Part shown: in pieces, positions 22,836 to 29,665 of the stretch
How the letters are laid out: the number at the start of each line of letters is the position of its first letter
Position numbering within the stretch: position 1 is the stretch's first letter
Assembly: GCA_023457935.1 (NCBI GenBank)
Contig: JAEXBA010000038.1
Coordinates: 1-29,665, forward strand
Direction of reading: 5' to 3'
DNA from: Bacteroidota bacterium
GTDB taxonomy: Bacteria; Bacteroidota; Bacteroidia; Flavobacteriales; Weeksellaceae
Length of the DNA stretch: 29,665 nt
Program-made: the position numbers and the translations under genes
Notes under the pieces: model-generated
Database searches by the model: none
The model's input: only the letters and a program-made list of their open reading frames with translations
Told to the model about the DNA's origin: nothing

Positions 22836-24029
22836 ATGAAAAAGAAGATCACCGGAAAAAAAGTACTTTACATTTTCCTAGGATTGGTTTTAGCAGCCGG
22901 ACTTATTGCAGGAATTGTCTATATGATAAAATCCAATTCCAAAAAGAGCGAGGTTTTCCTTACTAAAAAACCCGTTGTCCAGGATATGGAAGACAAAGTG
23001 ATGGCCACCGGTAAAATCGTGCCGCGTGAGGAAATCGAAATCAAACCGAACATGTCCGGAATTATTGATAAAGTTCTGGTGAATGAAGGCGATCAGGTTT
23101 CAATGGGCCAGCTTATTGCAACGCTCAAGATCGTTCCGAGCATCCAGAGTGTCAATGCGGCCACACAGGAAATCAACAATGCCAACCTTCAGATTTCCAA
23201 TGCTAAAATTAATCTGGACACGCAGCAGAAACAGTTTTCAATGCAGCAGCGGCTTTATTCTCAGGGCGTTATTTCAAAACAGGAATACCTTACTGCACAG
23301 CAGCAGCTTCAGAATGCACAGATTCAGGTAAGAAATGCCAACCTTCAGCTTCAGACCGCGCAGAAAAGTCTTCAGATTGCAAGAACAGGTGTTACGCCGG
23401 AACTGCAGGGACTTGCAACTACGCAGATCCGTTCAAAGGCCAACGGAACTGTACTTGAAGTTCCCGTGAAAGTGGGAAGCCAGGTAATTGAAGCCAACCA
23501 GTTCAATGCCGGAACCACAATTGCCTCTGTTGCAGATTTGAATTCACTTATTTTTGAAGGTGAAATTGATGAGGCACAGGCCGGAAAACTCAAGGAAGGT
23601 ATGAATATGAATGTGGTTATCGGTGCGCTTCAGAACAAGAAATTCCCGGGCAGACTCACCATGATTGCGCCGAAAGGAAAAGACCAGAACGGAACCATTA
23701 AGTTTCCGGTTGAAGGCGAAGTGTTCAATCCGTCGAATTCCTACATCAGAGCAGGATTCTCTGCCAACGGAGAAATTGTGCTGAGTTCACAGAAAAATGC
23801 GCTTCTTTTGGACGAATCTTTAATTCAGTATGAAAAGAAAGGCGGCAAGGATGTTCCTTTTGTAGAAGTAAAGCAGGCCGACGGTTCTTTCAAGAAAACC
23901 AATGTGAAACTGGGCGCTTCCGACGGAATAAACGTACAGATTTTATCCGGAATCAACAAAGACTCCGAAGTGAAAGTATGGAACCCATCCGACAAGGATA
24001 GAGAAGCTTTGAAAGAGAAACAAGGTTAA
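22836..24029 (+). CDS. HlyD/MacA-family periplasmic adaptor
   Basis: 397-residue membrane-fusion protein linking the permeases to an outer-membrane channel. It has an N-terminal inner-membrane helix at about 10-30, a first lipoyl half (EEIEIKPNMSGIIDKVLVNEGDQVSMGQLIA), a coiled-coil hairpin of about 110 residues rich in Gln/Asn and heptads (SVNAATQEINNAN through QLQTAQKSLQ), the second lipoyl half with VKVGSQVIEA, and a beta-barrel with IVASVADLNSLIFEGEIDE-like sequence. No TolC/OprM-type gene is in the window, so an outer-membrane partner must come from elsewhere. It ends the operon at a terminator. Confidence 0.94.
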   Translation: MKKKITGKKVLYIFLGLVLAAGLIAGIVYMIKSNSKKSEVFLTKKPVVQDMEDKVMATGKIVPREEIEIKPNMSGIIDKVLVNEGDQVSMGQLIATLKIVPSIQSVNAATQEINNANLQISNAKINLDTQQKQFSMQQRLYSQGVISKQEYLTAQQQLQNAQIQVRNANLQLQTAQKSLQIARTGVTPELQGLATTQIRSKANGTVLEVPVKVGSQVIEANQFNAGTTIASVADLNSLIFEGEIDEAQAGKLKEGMNMNVVIGALQNKKFPGRLTMIAPKGKDQNGTIKFPVEGEVFNPSNSYIRAGFSANGEIVLSSQKNALLLDESLIQYEKKGGKDVPFVEVKQADGSFKKTNVKLGASDGINVQILSGINKDSEVKVWNPSDKDREALKEKQG

Positions 24030-24055
24030 AAAGAACAGAATAAAAACAAATAATG

Positions 24056-24077
24056 AATCCCGGATTTTTTCGGGATT
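24056..24077 (+). terminator. Rho-independent terminator after the exporter operon
   Basis: 7-bp stem AATCCCG / CGGGATT with an 8-nt loop, followed by TATTTTC. It overlaps the stop region of the convergent minus-strand gene by one base. Confidence 0.7.
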
Positions 24078-24673
24078 TATTTTCTTCTGATCATCTGAAC
24101 GATATTCAGGAATAAAAGAAGAAGCCCAAGCGAAATCCAGACCGAAATACGCAGATTGCCGTCCAGTTCCTGTTCTACAAGTTTGGTTGCTTCCCGGGAA
24201 AGCCGAACGCTCTGATTGATGTAATTCTGTATCTCAACGATCTGATCCATATTCTTATTCGGAACAGCATGCTGCGAGAAATAAACAAGGTTTTTACGGC
24301 CGATATATCCAGCAATCCAGTATTCGCTGCTGTTTTTCATTTGCAGATATTCCATGCGGTAATGATCGGGACGAATTTTGCCCGCGTGTTTCAGCACAAA
24401 CTGATCTTCTTCCTGTTTGATTTTTTCAACCGTAATCACAAAAAAATCAACCGGCTGCGGCAGTTTGTTGATGAGCTGAAGTGTTAGCGAGTTTTCAATA
24501 TACCGGTCGGAACTTGCCTTTACAAACCAAAGGGTATAAAACGCAACCGCAATAACAACAATGATAAACCGGAAGACGCGAGGCCTGAAAAACTTTGATC
24601 TTCTGCGGAATGCCGAAACCATCAAACCTAAACACAGCAGCAGAAAAATAATAAACACAAAGTTCTCCATCAT
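24077..24673 (-). CDS. Membrane protein of unknown function
   Basis: 198 residues; I do not recognise the family. Helices at about 4-20 and 34-51, then a soluble stretch of about 125 residues (with QPVDFFVITVEKIKQ, DHYRMEYLQM and YWIAGYIGRKNL), then a C-terminal helix at about 176-194 ending MIRRK. The positive residues after helix 1 and after the last helix suggest that the loop is periplasmic if helix 1 starts outside. ATG at 24673 or the adjacent 24670 are both usable. It lies 21 bp after the HD gene, so both are co-transcribed. No catalytic motif seen. Confidence 0.75.
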   Translation of the reverse strand: MMENFVFIIFLLLCLGLMVSAFRRRSKFFRPRVFRFIIVVIAVAFYTLWFVKASSDRYIENSLTLQLINKLPQPVDFFVITVEKIKQEEDQFVLKHAGKIRPDHYRMEYLQMKNSSEYWIAGYIGRKNLVYFSQHAVPNKNMDQIVEIQNYINQSVRLSREATKLVEQELDGNLRISVWISLGLLLLFLNIVQMIRRK

Positions 24674-24694
24674 GGCAAAGATAATACTAAAAGC

Positions 24695-25339
24695 TTAATC
24701 TTCCACATTCCACTCGTGGTAGAACTGTTCCAGAAAATGGAGCATAAACTCGTGTCTTTCCGCTGCAATTTCGCGTGCTTTCGCGGTATTCATCATATCT
24801 TTCAGAAGAAGCAGTTTTTCGTAAAAATGGTTAATTGTTGTTCCGTCGGAATTCTTGTATTCTTCCTTCGTCATATTCAGTTTGGGAAGAATTTCCGGAT
24901 GATACATCAAATTGTTTTTGAAACCGCCGAAGTTGAACGTCCTGGCAATTCCAATTGCACCGACGGCATCCAGACGGTCTGCATCCTGAACGATTTTCAG
25001 CTCAATCGGTAAATTCTGCGGCGCCTCTTCCCTGTTTTTGAACGACATATTCTGAATGATAAACAGAACAGCGGAAATCGTTTCGTCCGGAACATTTTCG
25101 CGCTTCAGGAAATCACGTGAAATCTTTAAAGCTAAATTTTCATCACCGTTATGGAATTTCGGATCTGCGATATCGTGTAAAAGCGCGGCAAGCTCAACAA
25201 CCTCAATGTTACAGTTTTCAGTTTCGGCGATTTTGCGGGATAATTTCCAGACGCGTTCGGTATGAAACCAGTCGTGTCCGGCCTCAGCGCCGATGAGTTT
25301 CTGCTGAACGAATGCCGCAGTTTTATTGATGATGCTCAT
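24695..25339 (-). CDS. HD-domain metal-dependent phosphohydrolase (YpgQ/YedJ-like)
   Basis: 214 residues of the HD superfamily. Metal ligands fit the pattern: His26 (HDWFHTERV), His55-Asp56 (LLHDIADPKF) and Asp121 (QDADRLDAVGAIGIARTF). The DADRLDA-G-A-I-G-I-A-R-TF block is typical of the YpgQ-like branch, whose characterised members hydrolyse nucleotides to nucleosides plus phosphate or pyrophosphate. It lies 21 bp before the membrane protein and 65 bp after the alpha/beta hydrolase. The substrate is not decided by sequence; a nucleotide is most likely. Confidence 0.88.
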   Translation of the reverse strand: MSIINKTAAFVQQKLIGAEAGHDWFHTERVWKLSRKIAETENCNIEVVELAALLHDIADPKFHNGDENLALKISRDFLKRENVPDETISAVLFIIQNMSFKNREEAPQNLPIELKIVQDADRLDAVGAIGIARTFNFGGFKNNLMYHPEILPKLNMTKEEYKNSDGTTINHFYEKLLLLKDMMNTAKAREIAAERHEFMLHFLEQFYHEWNVED

Positions 25340-25404
25340 TTTAGAATTTTGCGTAAAAATACAAAAACAGAGGTTGAACTGAGTTTCCGGACTCTTCCGT
25401 TCTG

Positions 25405-26247
25405 TTACAGAAGTTCATCAAGAACTATTTTCCAGAGATTCTTATTATATGATCTGAAAAAATTAACGTGTCCGATATGCTGTTTTGGCGATTCAGCGGT
25501 TTTAATTTCGCGGTAGGTTCTTTTCAGATTCGGATAGGCCGTGTTCATCAGACTTTCCATGCCTTTCATCTTTACCCACGGATCGTCTTCAGCGTAAATA
25601 ATGAACGTTTCCTGGTGAAGCTGTTTGGAATGGTCTGAATCAATTTTTTCAAAGAGCCGTGAGGTTGATTTTCTGTTCAGAATCAGTGTCCGCCAGTCCA
25701 TCGCGCTGCCTTTCGGAAGCGATTCGCCCAAACCGAACCAGTGCGCAGGAAAATAACCTAAAAGCGTTGAAGTAAAAGGCACTGCAAGCCCAAAACCGAA
25801 TGCCGCCGTTGCTGCAATTTTTTTCGGAAGATGACCGATATACGCATCCTGAGTTCCAACAAAAATGAATTTTTTGAATATTTTGGAATCCTCATTCATA
25901 CCCAATATCAACGCTCCAACAGAATGGCCAAGACAAAATTTTCCGAAATCAGCATATTTCTGCTGAATAAACTGCGTTACCGCTTTATAATCCTGAGTTC
26001 CCCAAATCCGCATGGAAGCTTTGAAACCTTTCATTTTTTGCGGCTTGGAAAGTCCGACGCCACGGTAATCGTACGTAATTACAGTGAAACCGTTTTCGGA
26101 AAGGTATTTGGCAAAAGAAAAATAAACCTGCTGTTTCACTCCGGTTGCAGCGTTGATGAGCAGCAGTTTTCCGACAGATTTTCCGGGCTCAAAAACATGA
26201 ACCCTTATTTCTGCATCATCTGTGGTGGAAAGTTTAAATTCCTTCAT
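25405..26247 (-). CDS. Alpha/beta hydrolase
   Basis: 280 residues of alpha/beta hydrolase fold, similar to COG4757-type predicted hydrolases. The nucleophile elbow is CLGHSVGALILG with Ser109; YDYRGVGLS is at 59-67; the acid is probably Asp221 or Asp222 (AEDDPWV); the base is His257 or His260 (QHIGHVNF). The ATG at 26247 is chosen over the GTG at 26259, which lies inside a hairpin and adds only MDFF. It follows the PfkB kinase gene by 79 bp and precedes the HD gene. No signal peptide, so it is cytosolic; its substrate is unknown. Confidence 0.87.
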   Translation of the reverse strand: MKEFKLSTTDDAEIRVHVFEPGKSVGKLLLINAATGVKQQVYFSFAKYLSENGFTVITYDYRGVGLSKPQKMKGFKASMRIWGTQDYKAVTQFIQQKYADFGKFCLGHSVGALILGMNEDSKIFKKFIFVGTQDAYIGHLPKKIAATAAFGFGLAVPFTSTLLGYFPAHWFGLGESLPKGSAMDWRTLILNRKSTSRLFEKIDSDHSKQLHQETFIIYAEDDPWVKMKGMESLMNTAYPNLKRTYREIKTAESPKQHIGHVNFFRSYNKNLWKIVLDELL

Positions 26248-26270
26248 AAAAAAATCCACTATAAAAGTGG
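26248..26270 (-). terminator. Terminator-like hairpin abutting the hydrolase start
   Basis: On the minus strand a 5-bp stem CCACT / AGTGG with a 5-nt loop is followed by AT and seven T, ending at the hydrolase ATG. A short, weak terminator for the PfkB gene, or an attenuator for the hydrolase. Confidence 0.5.
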
Positions 26271-26325
26271 AAATTTATTTTTATTTTCTGCTGAAAAAAA
26301 TTTTGTTTCGGTATGCAGTGTATAT

Positions 26326-27213
26326 TTAATTCAGATCCTTAAGATAAGGAAGACCGCCCTGTGAACCCTTGTTTTTGGCTACTTTCAGGGAAACACTGTT
26401 TCCGAATTTTACGCAGTCTTCAACTGAATTTCCGTGACACATCGCAACGGCGAAACCCGAAGTAAACGCATCGCCCATCCCCATCTTGTGAAGTACATCA
26501 TCATGATCGTTACGGAAATAACGCTTCTCGGAACCGTTAAAGTAAGTAGTGGAATTGGTATCATCACGAACAAAAACCTTATTCGGGAAGTTTTTAAGAA
26601 TATGGTCGCGGTTTTCGTCACCAAAGATTATGCCCAGCTCATTGCTTTTGGCAACAATAAAGTCTGCCATTTCAATGATTTCCGGAGAAAGTCTCTTTCC
26701 CGGTGCAGCGTAGATTCCAACTTTTGTTCCGTGCTTTTTGGCCATGCGGGCTGTATACTCAACCACTTCCATCGGGATTTCAAGCTGAAGCAAAACCAAG
26801 TCTGCCGAATCAAAATACCTTGCAACGCCGTCGATATGTTTTTTCTTCAGGCAGTAATTGGCTGCCGGAACCACTACAATTGAACTCATTCCGTTGCTCA
26901 CCGTACAGTAGGCAGTTCCTGTTGGCGCTTCTTCGCTTTCGGTAATAAAACCGACGTTCACGCCTTCATCAACCAGATTTCTCATAATCTGCTGCCCGTA
27001 CGGATCCATACCGACACTGCCGACAAAATAGACGCTTGCGCCAAGTCTTGCCGTACCGACTGCCTGGTTTGCCCCTTTTCCTCCGAAAAAACTCTCGGAT
27101 TTTTGCGCAATAACAGTTTCTGTGGGCTGCGGAAATTTCTCCGTATTCAGGACAAGATCGATGGAACAGCTTCCAACAACGATAATTTTAGGTTGATCAG
27201 GTTTTAAGTTCAT
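26326..27213 (-). CDS. PfkB/ribokinase-family sugar kinase with atypical motifs
   Basis: 295 residues of ribokinase fold. Signature 1 is intact: FFGGKGANQAVGTARLG (42-58), with the usual SCSIDLVLN start. Signature 2 reads LHKMGMGDAFTSGFA, so the catalytic Asp248 is kept but the preceding D-T-x-G-A is HKMGM. The nucleotide-binding VTLGxxG segment reads VFVRDDTNSTTYFNG (213-227), without the usual glycines. It may act on ribose or another sugar or nucleoside, or be specialised; ribokinase RbsK is the nearest textbook family. It is separated by 54 bp from the DUF4241 gene upstream. Confidence 0.85.
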   Translation of the reverse strand: MNLKPDQPKIIVVGSCSIDLVLNTEKFPQPTETVIAQKSESFFGGKGANQAVGTARLGASVYFVGSVGMDPYGQQIMRNLVDEGVNVGFITESEEAPTGTAYCTVSNGMSSIVVVPAANYCLKKKHIDGVARYFDSADLVLLQLEIPMEVVEYTARMAKKHGTKVGIYAAPGKRLSPEIIEMADFIVAKSNELGIIFGDENRDHILKNFPNKVFVRDDTNSTTYFNGSEKRYFRNDHDDVLHKMGMGDAFTSGFAVAMCHGNSVEDCVKFGNSVSLKVAKNKGSQGGLPYLKDLN

Positions 27214-27267
27214 TTTTCAGATTATCTGTCGGAATCAAAATTACTTCAATTTCTGCGGACAAAAAAG

Positions 27268-27909
27268 TTAAGAAACGCTAATTTCTATAAATTCAGTCAG
27301 AATTTTTACAGGATTATTTTCAGCGTCGAAACCGATGTAGGTGGCGTAAAACCCTTCTCCGTAGCCGGTTTCAAAAGCGATGATATTATCGGGATGATTT
27401 TCATCTGGCTTTAGCGAAGCAAACTGGTCGATTGCACCGTTCTCGTCAAAGAAATGGTCGTGAAAGAACTCTTCATAAATTCCCATAAAGTCTGCACCTT
27501 TTCGGTGAAAAAGACGGTTTTCGAGATGGCTCAGACAATCCTGAGCAACAAAATCCATAAAACAGCCCATTCCGCTTTCAACCGGATAACCGAAAATTTC
27601 CCCTTCAGCAAGCTGAGCAGTTTCCTGCCCTTCGATGGTTGCCATTTCCCATTTTTCCACTGTATTTTCGCTGAAGACAATCTCGACATACGCCACACAG
27701 TTGCTTTCCTTTTCCTTATGGATATGAACCGGAAAATCTCCGGAGGGAAACTTCTGTCTGAACGGAAGCATATCTTTGGTGATCAGCGGATCGCAGGCAA
27801 CAATTTTCCCGCTTGAAAGGTGAATATTCGGGGCTTCAAATGTTTCAAGATTCGGATTTTCAACAAAATTTTTGCTGAATAATTTACTGAGATTATCAAG
27901 GTGTTCCAT
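27268..27909 (-). CDS. DUF4241 domain protein
   Basis: 213 residues. The ATG at 27909 (MEHLDNLSKLF) is preferred over an upstream alternative at 27954, which would add a 15-residue hydrophobic leader reaching into the valS terminator. Family blocks: HLSSGKIVACDPLI, FPSGDFPVHIHKE, GYPVESGMGCFMDF, and the end ETGYGEGFYATYIGFDAENNPV with the C-terminal acidic beta strands. DUF4241 has no proven biochemical function; members are linked with toxin or immunity contexts, but no toxin gene is near. It lies between valS and the PfkB gene, all on the minus strand, but the valS terminator comes first. Confidence 0.88.
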   Translation of the reverse strand: MEHLDNLSKLFSKNFVENPNLETFEAPNIHLSSGKIVACDPLITKDMLPFRQKFPSGDFPVHIHKEKESNCVAYVEIVFSENTVEKWEMATIEGQETAQLAEGEIFGYPVESGMGCFMDFVAQDCLSHLENRLFHRKGADFMGIYEEFFHDHFFDENGAIDQFASLKPDENHPDNIIAFETGYGEGFYATYIGFDAENNPVKILTEFIEISVS

Positions 27910-27939
27910 AATGTTGATGAAAGAGTAAAGATAAAGGAA

Positions 27940-27973
27940 AAAAGACCAAAACACAATCCTGTTTTGGTCTTTT
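27940..27973 (-). terminator. Rho-independent terminator of valS
   Basis: A 14-bp perfect stem (AAAAGACCAAAACA, 6-nt loop, complement) ending in a T run on the minus strand, 25 bp past the valS stop. The symmetric A/T tracts could also work in the other direction. Confidence 0.9.
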
Positions 27974-27998
27974 ACAATGATTTTTATCGCTAAATGGT

Positions 27999-29665
27999 TT
28001 AAAGCGTTTTCAGTTTTTCTTCCAGAAGCGCAATTTTATCCTGTGCATCTTTCTGCTTTTTGCGTTCCATTTCCACGACATTTGCAGGCGCACCGGAAAC
28101 GAATTTTTCGTTGGAAAGCTTTTTCTCAACAGAAATCAGGAATCCTTTCAGATATTTCAGTTCTTCTTCAGTTTTTTCCTTTTCCTCACCCAAATCCAGG
28201 TTTTCACTTAACGGAATTGAAACTTCAGTTGAACCAACCAGGAAAGTAAAACTCGGTTTATCGGTTTTCTGAGCAAAGTTTACATTGGATACATTTGCCA
28301 GTTTTCTGATTACCGCTTCGTTTTCAAACAAATCTGCATTGGTGAAAATTTCAGCTTCTTCGCGCGGAGAAATCCCTTTGTTCTGTCTGTAATTTCTTAC
28401 ACCGGAAATCAGTTCTTTTGCAAACTCAAAATTTTTCAGAACCGTTTCATCAAAATTTTCAGCTTTTTTCTGCTGTGAAATAATCAGTGCGGTTTCCGGA
28501 GTTCTTTCTGCAATATTTTGCCACAATTCTTCCGTAAGGAAAGGCATAAACGGATGCAGCAATTTCATCAGTTCTTCGAAATATACAATCGTTTGGTCAT
28601 ATACTTGCTGCGAAATTCCTTCACCATAATTTGGTTTGATCGCTTCCAGATACCATGAACAGAAATCGTCCCAAATCAGTTTGTAAATCAAATGCAGTCC
28701 GTCTGAAATTCTGAATTTCGAGAACTGGTCATCAATTTCTGTGATGGTTTTATTTAATTGATTTCCGAACCATTCTATCGTCTGCTGATCCGCTTCGTTG
28801 GCTGGTTTATCTTCTTTCTTCCAACCCTGAATCAATCGGTAAGCATTCCAGATTTTTGTCGCAAAATTTCTTCCCTGAAGCATTAAATCTTCATCAAAAA
28901 GCAAGTCGTTTCCGGCTGCAGAACTCAACAGAATTCCAACACGAACGCCGTCTGCTCCGTATTTTTCAATCAGTTCCAGTGGATCGGGTGAATTTCCAAG
29001 CGACTTGGACATTTTTCTTCTCTGCTTATCGCGAACAATTCCTGTGAAATAAACATTTTTGAACGGTACTTCTTTGCGGTATTCCAAACCGGCCATAATC
29101 ATTCGCGCCACCCAAAAAAACATAATGTCCGGACCGGTTACTAAATCGGAAGTCGGATAATAATAATTTATGTCTTTATTTTCCGGATCGAGCATTCCGT
29201 CGAAAACAGAAATCGGCCACAACCACGAAGAAAACCAAGTGTCGAGCGCATCTTCATCCTGTCTTAAGTCCTCAATTTTGAGTTCTGAATTTTGAGTTTT
29301 TTCCTGTGCAAGTTTCAGTGCTTCTTCTGCGGTTTCAGCCACCACAAAATCTTCATCGCCTTCGCCAAAATAATACGCCGGAATTCTCTGTCCCCACCAA
29401 AGCTGGCGAGAAATATTCCAGTCGCGGATGTTTTCCATCCAGTGACGGTACGTATTTTTTGATTTTTCCGGATAGAATTTCACCTCATCGTTCATCACAA
29501 CATCCAAAGCAGGTTTACCGAGTTCAGACATTTTCAGGAACCACTGTACGGAAACTTTCGGTTCTATAACGGCTCCGGTTCTTTCGGAAGTTCCCACTTT
29601 ATTTACGTAATCTTCGAATTTCAGCAGTAGATCTTTTTCTTCAAGTTCTTTAACGATTTCCTTTC
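27999..29665 (-). CDS. valS: Valyl-tRNA synthetase, C-terminal part (5' end outside window)
   Basis: Charges tRNA-Val with valine. About 554 residues are visible and the frame is open to the right edge, so the start and the HIGH motif are off the window. Seen: VGTSERTGAVIEPKVSVQWF at the entry, LDTWFSSWLWPISVF, the KMSKSLGNSPDPLE catalytic loop (bases about 29000-29016), GADGVRVGILLSSAAGNDLLF, the anticodon-binding domain, and a C-terminal coiled-coil arm (VEMERKKQKDAQDK) as in ValRS. The segment between the two catalytic halves contains an in-frame intergenic-type repeat (29274-29298). A terminator follows the stop. Confidence 0.97.
   Translation of the reverse strand, partial: KEIVKELEEKDLLLKFEDYVNKVGTSERTGAVIEPKVSVQWFLKMSELGKPALDVVMNDEVKFYPEKSKNTYRHWMENIRDWNISRQLWWGQRIPAYYFGEGDEDFVVAETAEEALKLAQEKTQNSELKIEDLRQDEDALDTWFSSWLWPISVFDGMLDPENKDINYYYPTSDLVTGPDIMFFWVARMIMAGLEYRKEVPFKNVYFTGIVRDKQRRKMSKSLGNSPDPLELIEKYGADGVRVGILLSSAAGNDLLFDEDLMLQGRNFATKIWNAYRLIQGWKKEDKPANEADQQTIEWFGNQLNKTITEIDDQFSKFRISDGLHLIYKLIWDDFCSWYLEAIKPNYGEGISQQVYDQTIVYFEELMKLLHPFMPFLTEELWQNIAERTPETALIISQQKKAENFDETVLKNFEFAKELISGVRNYRQNKGISPREEAEIFTNADLFENEAVIRKLANVSNVNFAQKTDKPSFTFLVGSTEVSIPLSENLDLGEEKEKTEEELKYLKGFLISVEKKLSNEKFVSGAPANVVEMERKKQKDAQDKIALLEEKLKTL
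29274..29298 (-). repeat. Flavobacterial intergenic-type repeat inside valS
   Basis: AATTTTGAGTT occurs twice at 29274-29284 and 29288-29298, 14 bp apart, encoding TQNSELKIED-like residues in the valS reading frame. The same kind of repeat is common between flavobacterial genes, but here it is in-frame within a coding region. Confidence 0.55.

Noticed and set aside
27910..27954. Longer N-terminus for the DUF4241 protein with a hydrophobic leader
   Set aside because: It would begin inside the valS terminator hairpin; the ATG at 27909 begins the family-like sequence.
1..29665. CRISPR arrays, tRNA or rRNA genes, insertion sequences
   Set aside because: No regular direct repeats with spacers, no cloverleaf candidates and no transposase-like proteins were seen on either strand.

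Overview
The window looks like chromosomal DNA from a Flavobacteriales bacterium of the Weeksellaceae (Chryseobacterium / Kaistella / Epilithonimonas type). This rests on low GC, several Bacteroidota-type -7 promoter elements (TAnnTTTG) close to starts, recognisable flavobacterial gene neighbourhoods (glyA, nucleotide-sugar dehydrogenase, recX, aminotransferase, polysaccharide export), a manganese-type (class Id) ribonucleotide reductase, and DUF4241 and HisKA_2/LytTR proteins. There is no rRNA, tRNA, CRISPR array, phage or insertion sequence. All assignments were made by reading the sequence; no database was searched.

Left block (1-9431, all minus strand). Transcription runs right to left: serine hydroxymethyltransferase, a UDP-sugar dehydrogenase (TviB/WbpO type), RecX, a DegT-type sugar aminotransferase, then, after a 210-bp gap with a promoter and a perfect palindrome, a membrane-bound PglF/CapD-type 4,6-dehydratase, a Wza-like outer-membrane export lipoprotein and a Wzc-like tyrosine autokinase that runs off the left edge. 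Together they make two kinds of activated sugar (a uronic acid and a 4-amino-6-deoxy sugar) and part of a Wzx/Wzy-type surface polysaccharide export machine. Glycosyltransferases would be expected beyond the left edge.

Central block (9558-17333). It holds a small basic protein of unknown function; a DUF72 protein; a two-component pair (periplasmic-TPR HisKA_2 kinase plus LytTR regulator, overlapping by ATGA); and a small orphan protein whose promoter carries two 11-bp direct repeats exactly 21 bp apart, the layout LytTR regulators bind. Next come nrdA and nrdB (minus strand), with DnaA-box-like sites upstream, and then a second, divergent copy of the same small orphan family. The two orphan copies bracket the nrd genes.

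Right block (17599-29665). A TTG-started TPR protein with one membrane helix and a C-terminal helix-turn-helix precedes an ABC efflux set (ATPase, two FtsX-type permeases, MacA-like adaptor). A minus-strand series follows: a small membrane protein, an HD phosphohydrolase, an alpha/beta hydrolase, a PfkB sugar kinase with unusual motifs, a DUF4241 protein, and the C-terminal two-thirds of valyl-tRNA synthetase, cut by the right edge.

The most promising leads are the LytTR-spaced repeat with its target gene, the duplicated orphan family around nrd, the DnaA box lying on a candidate nrd promoter, the membrane-tethered regulator beside the efflux operon, and a flavobacterial intergenic repeat embedded in-frame in valS.
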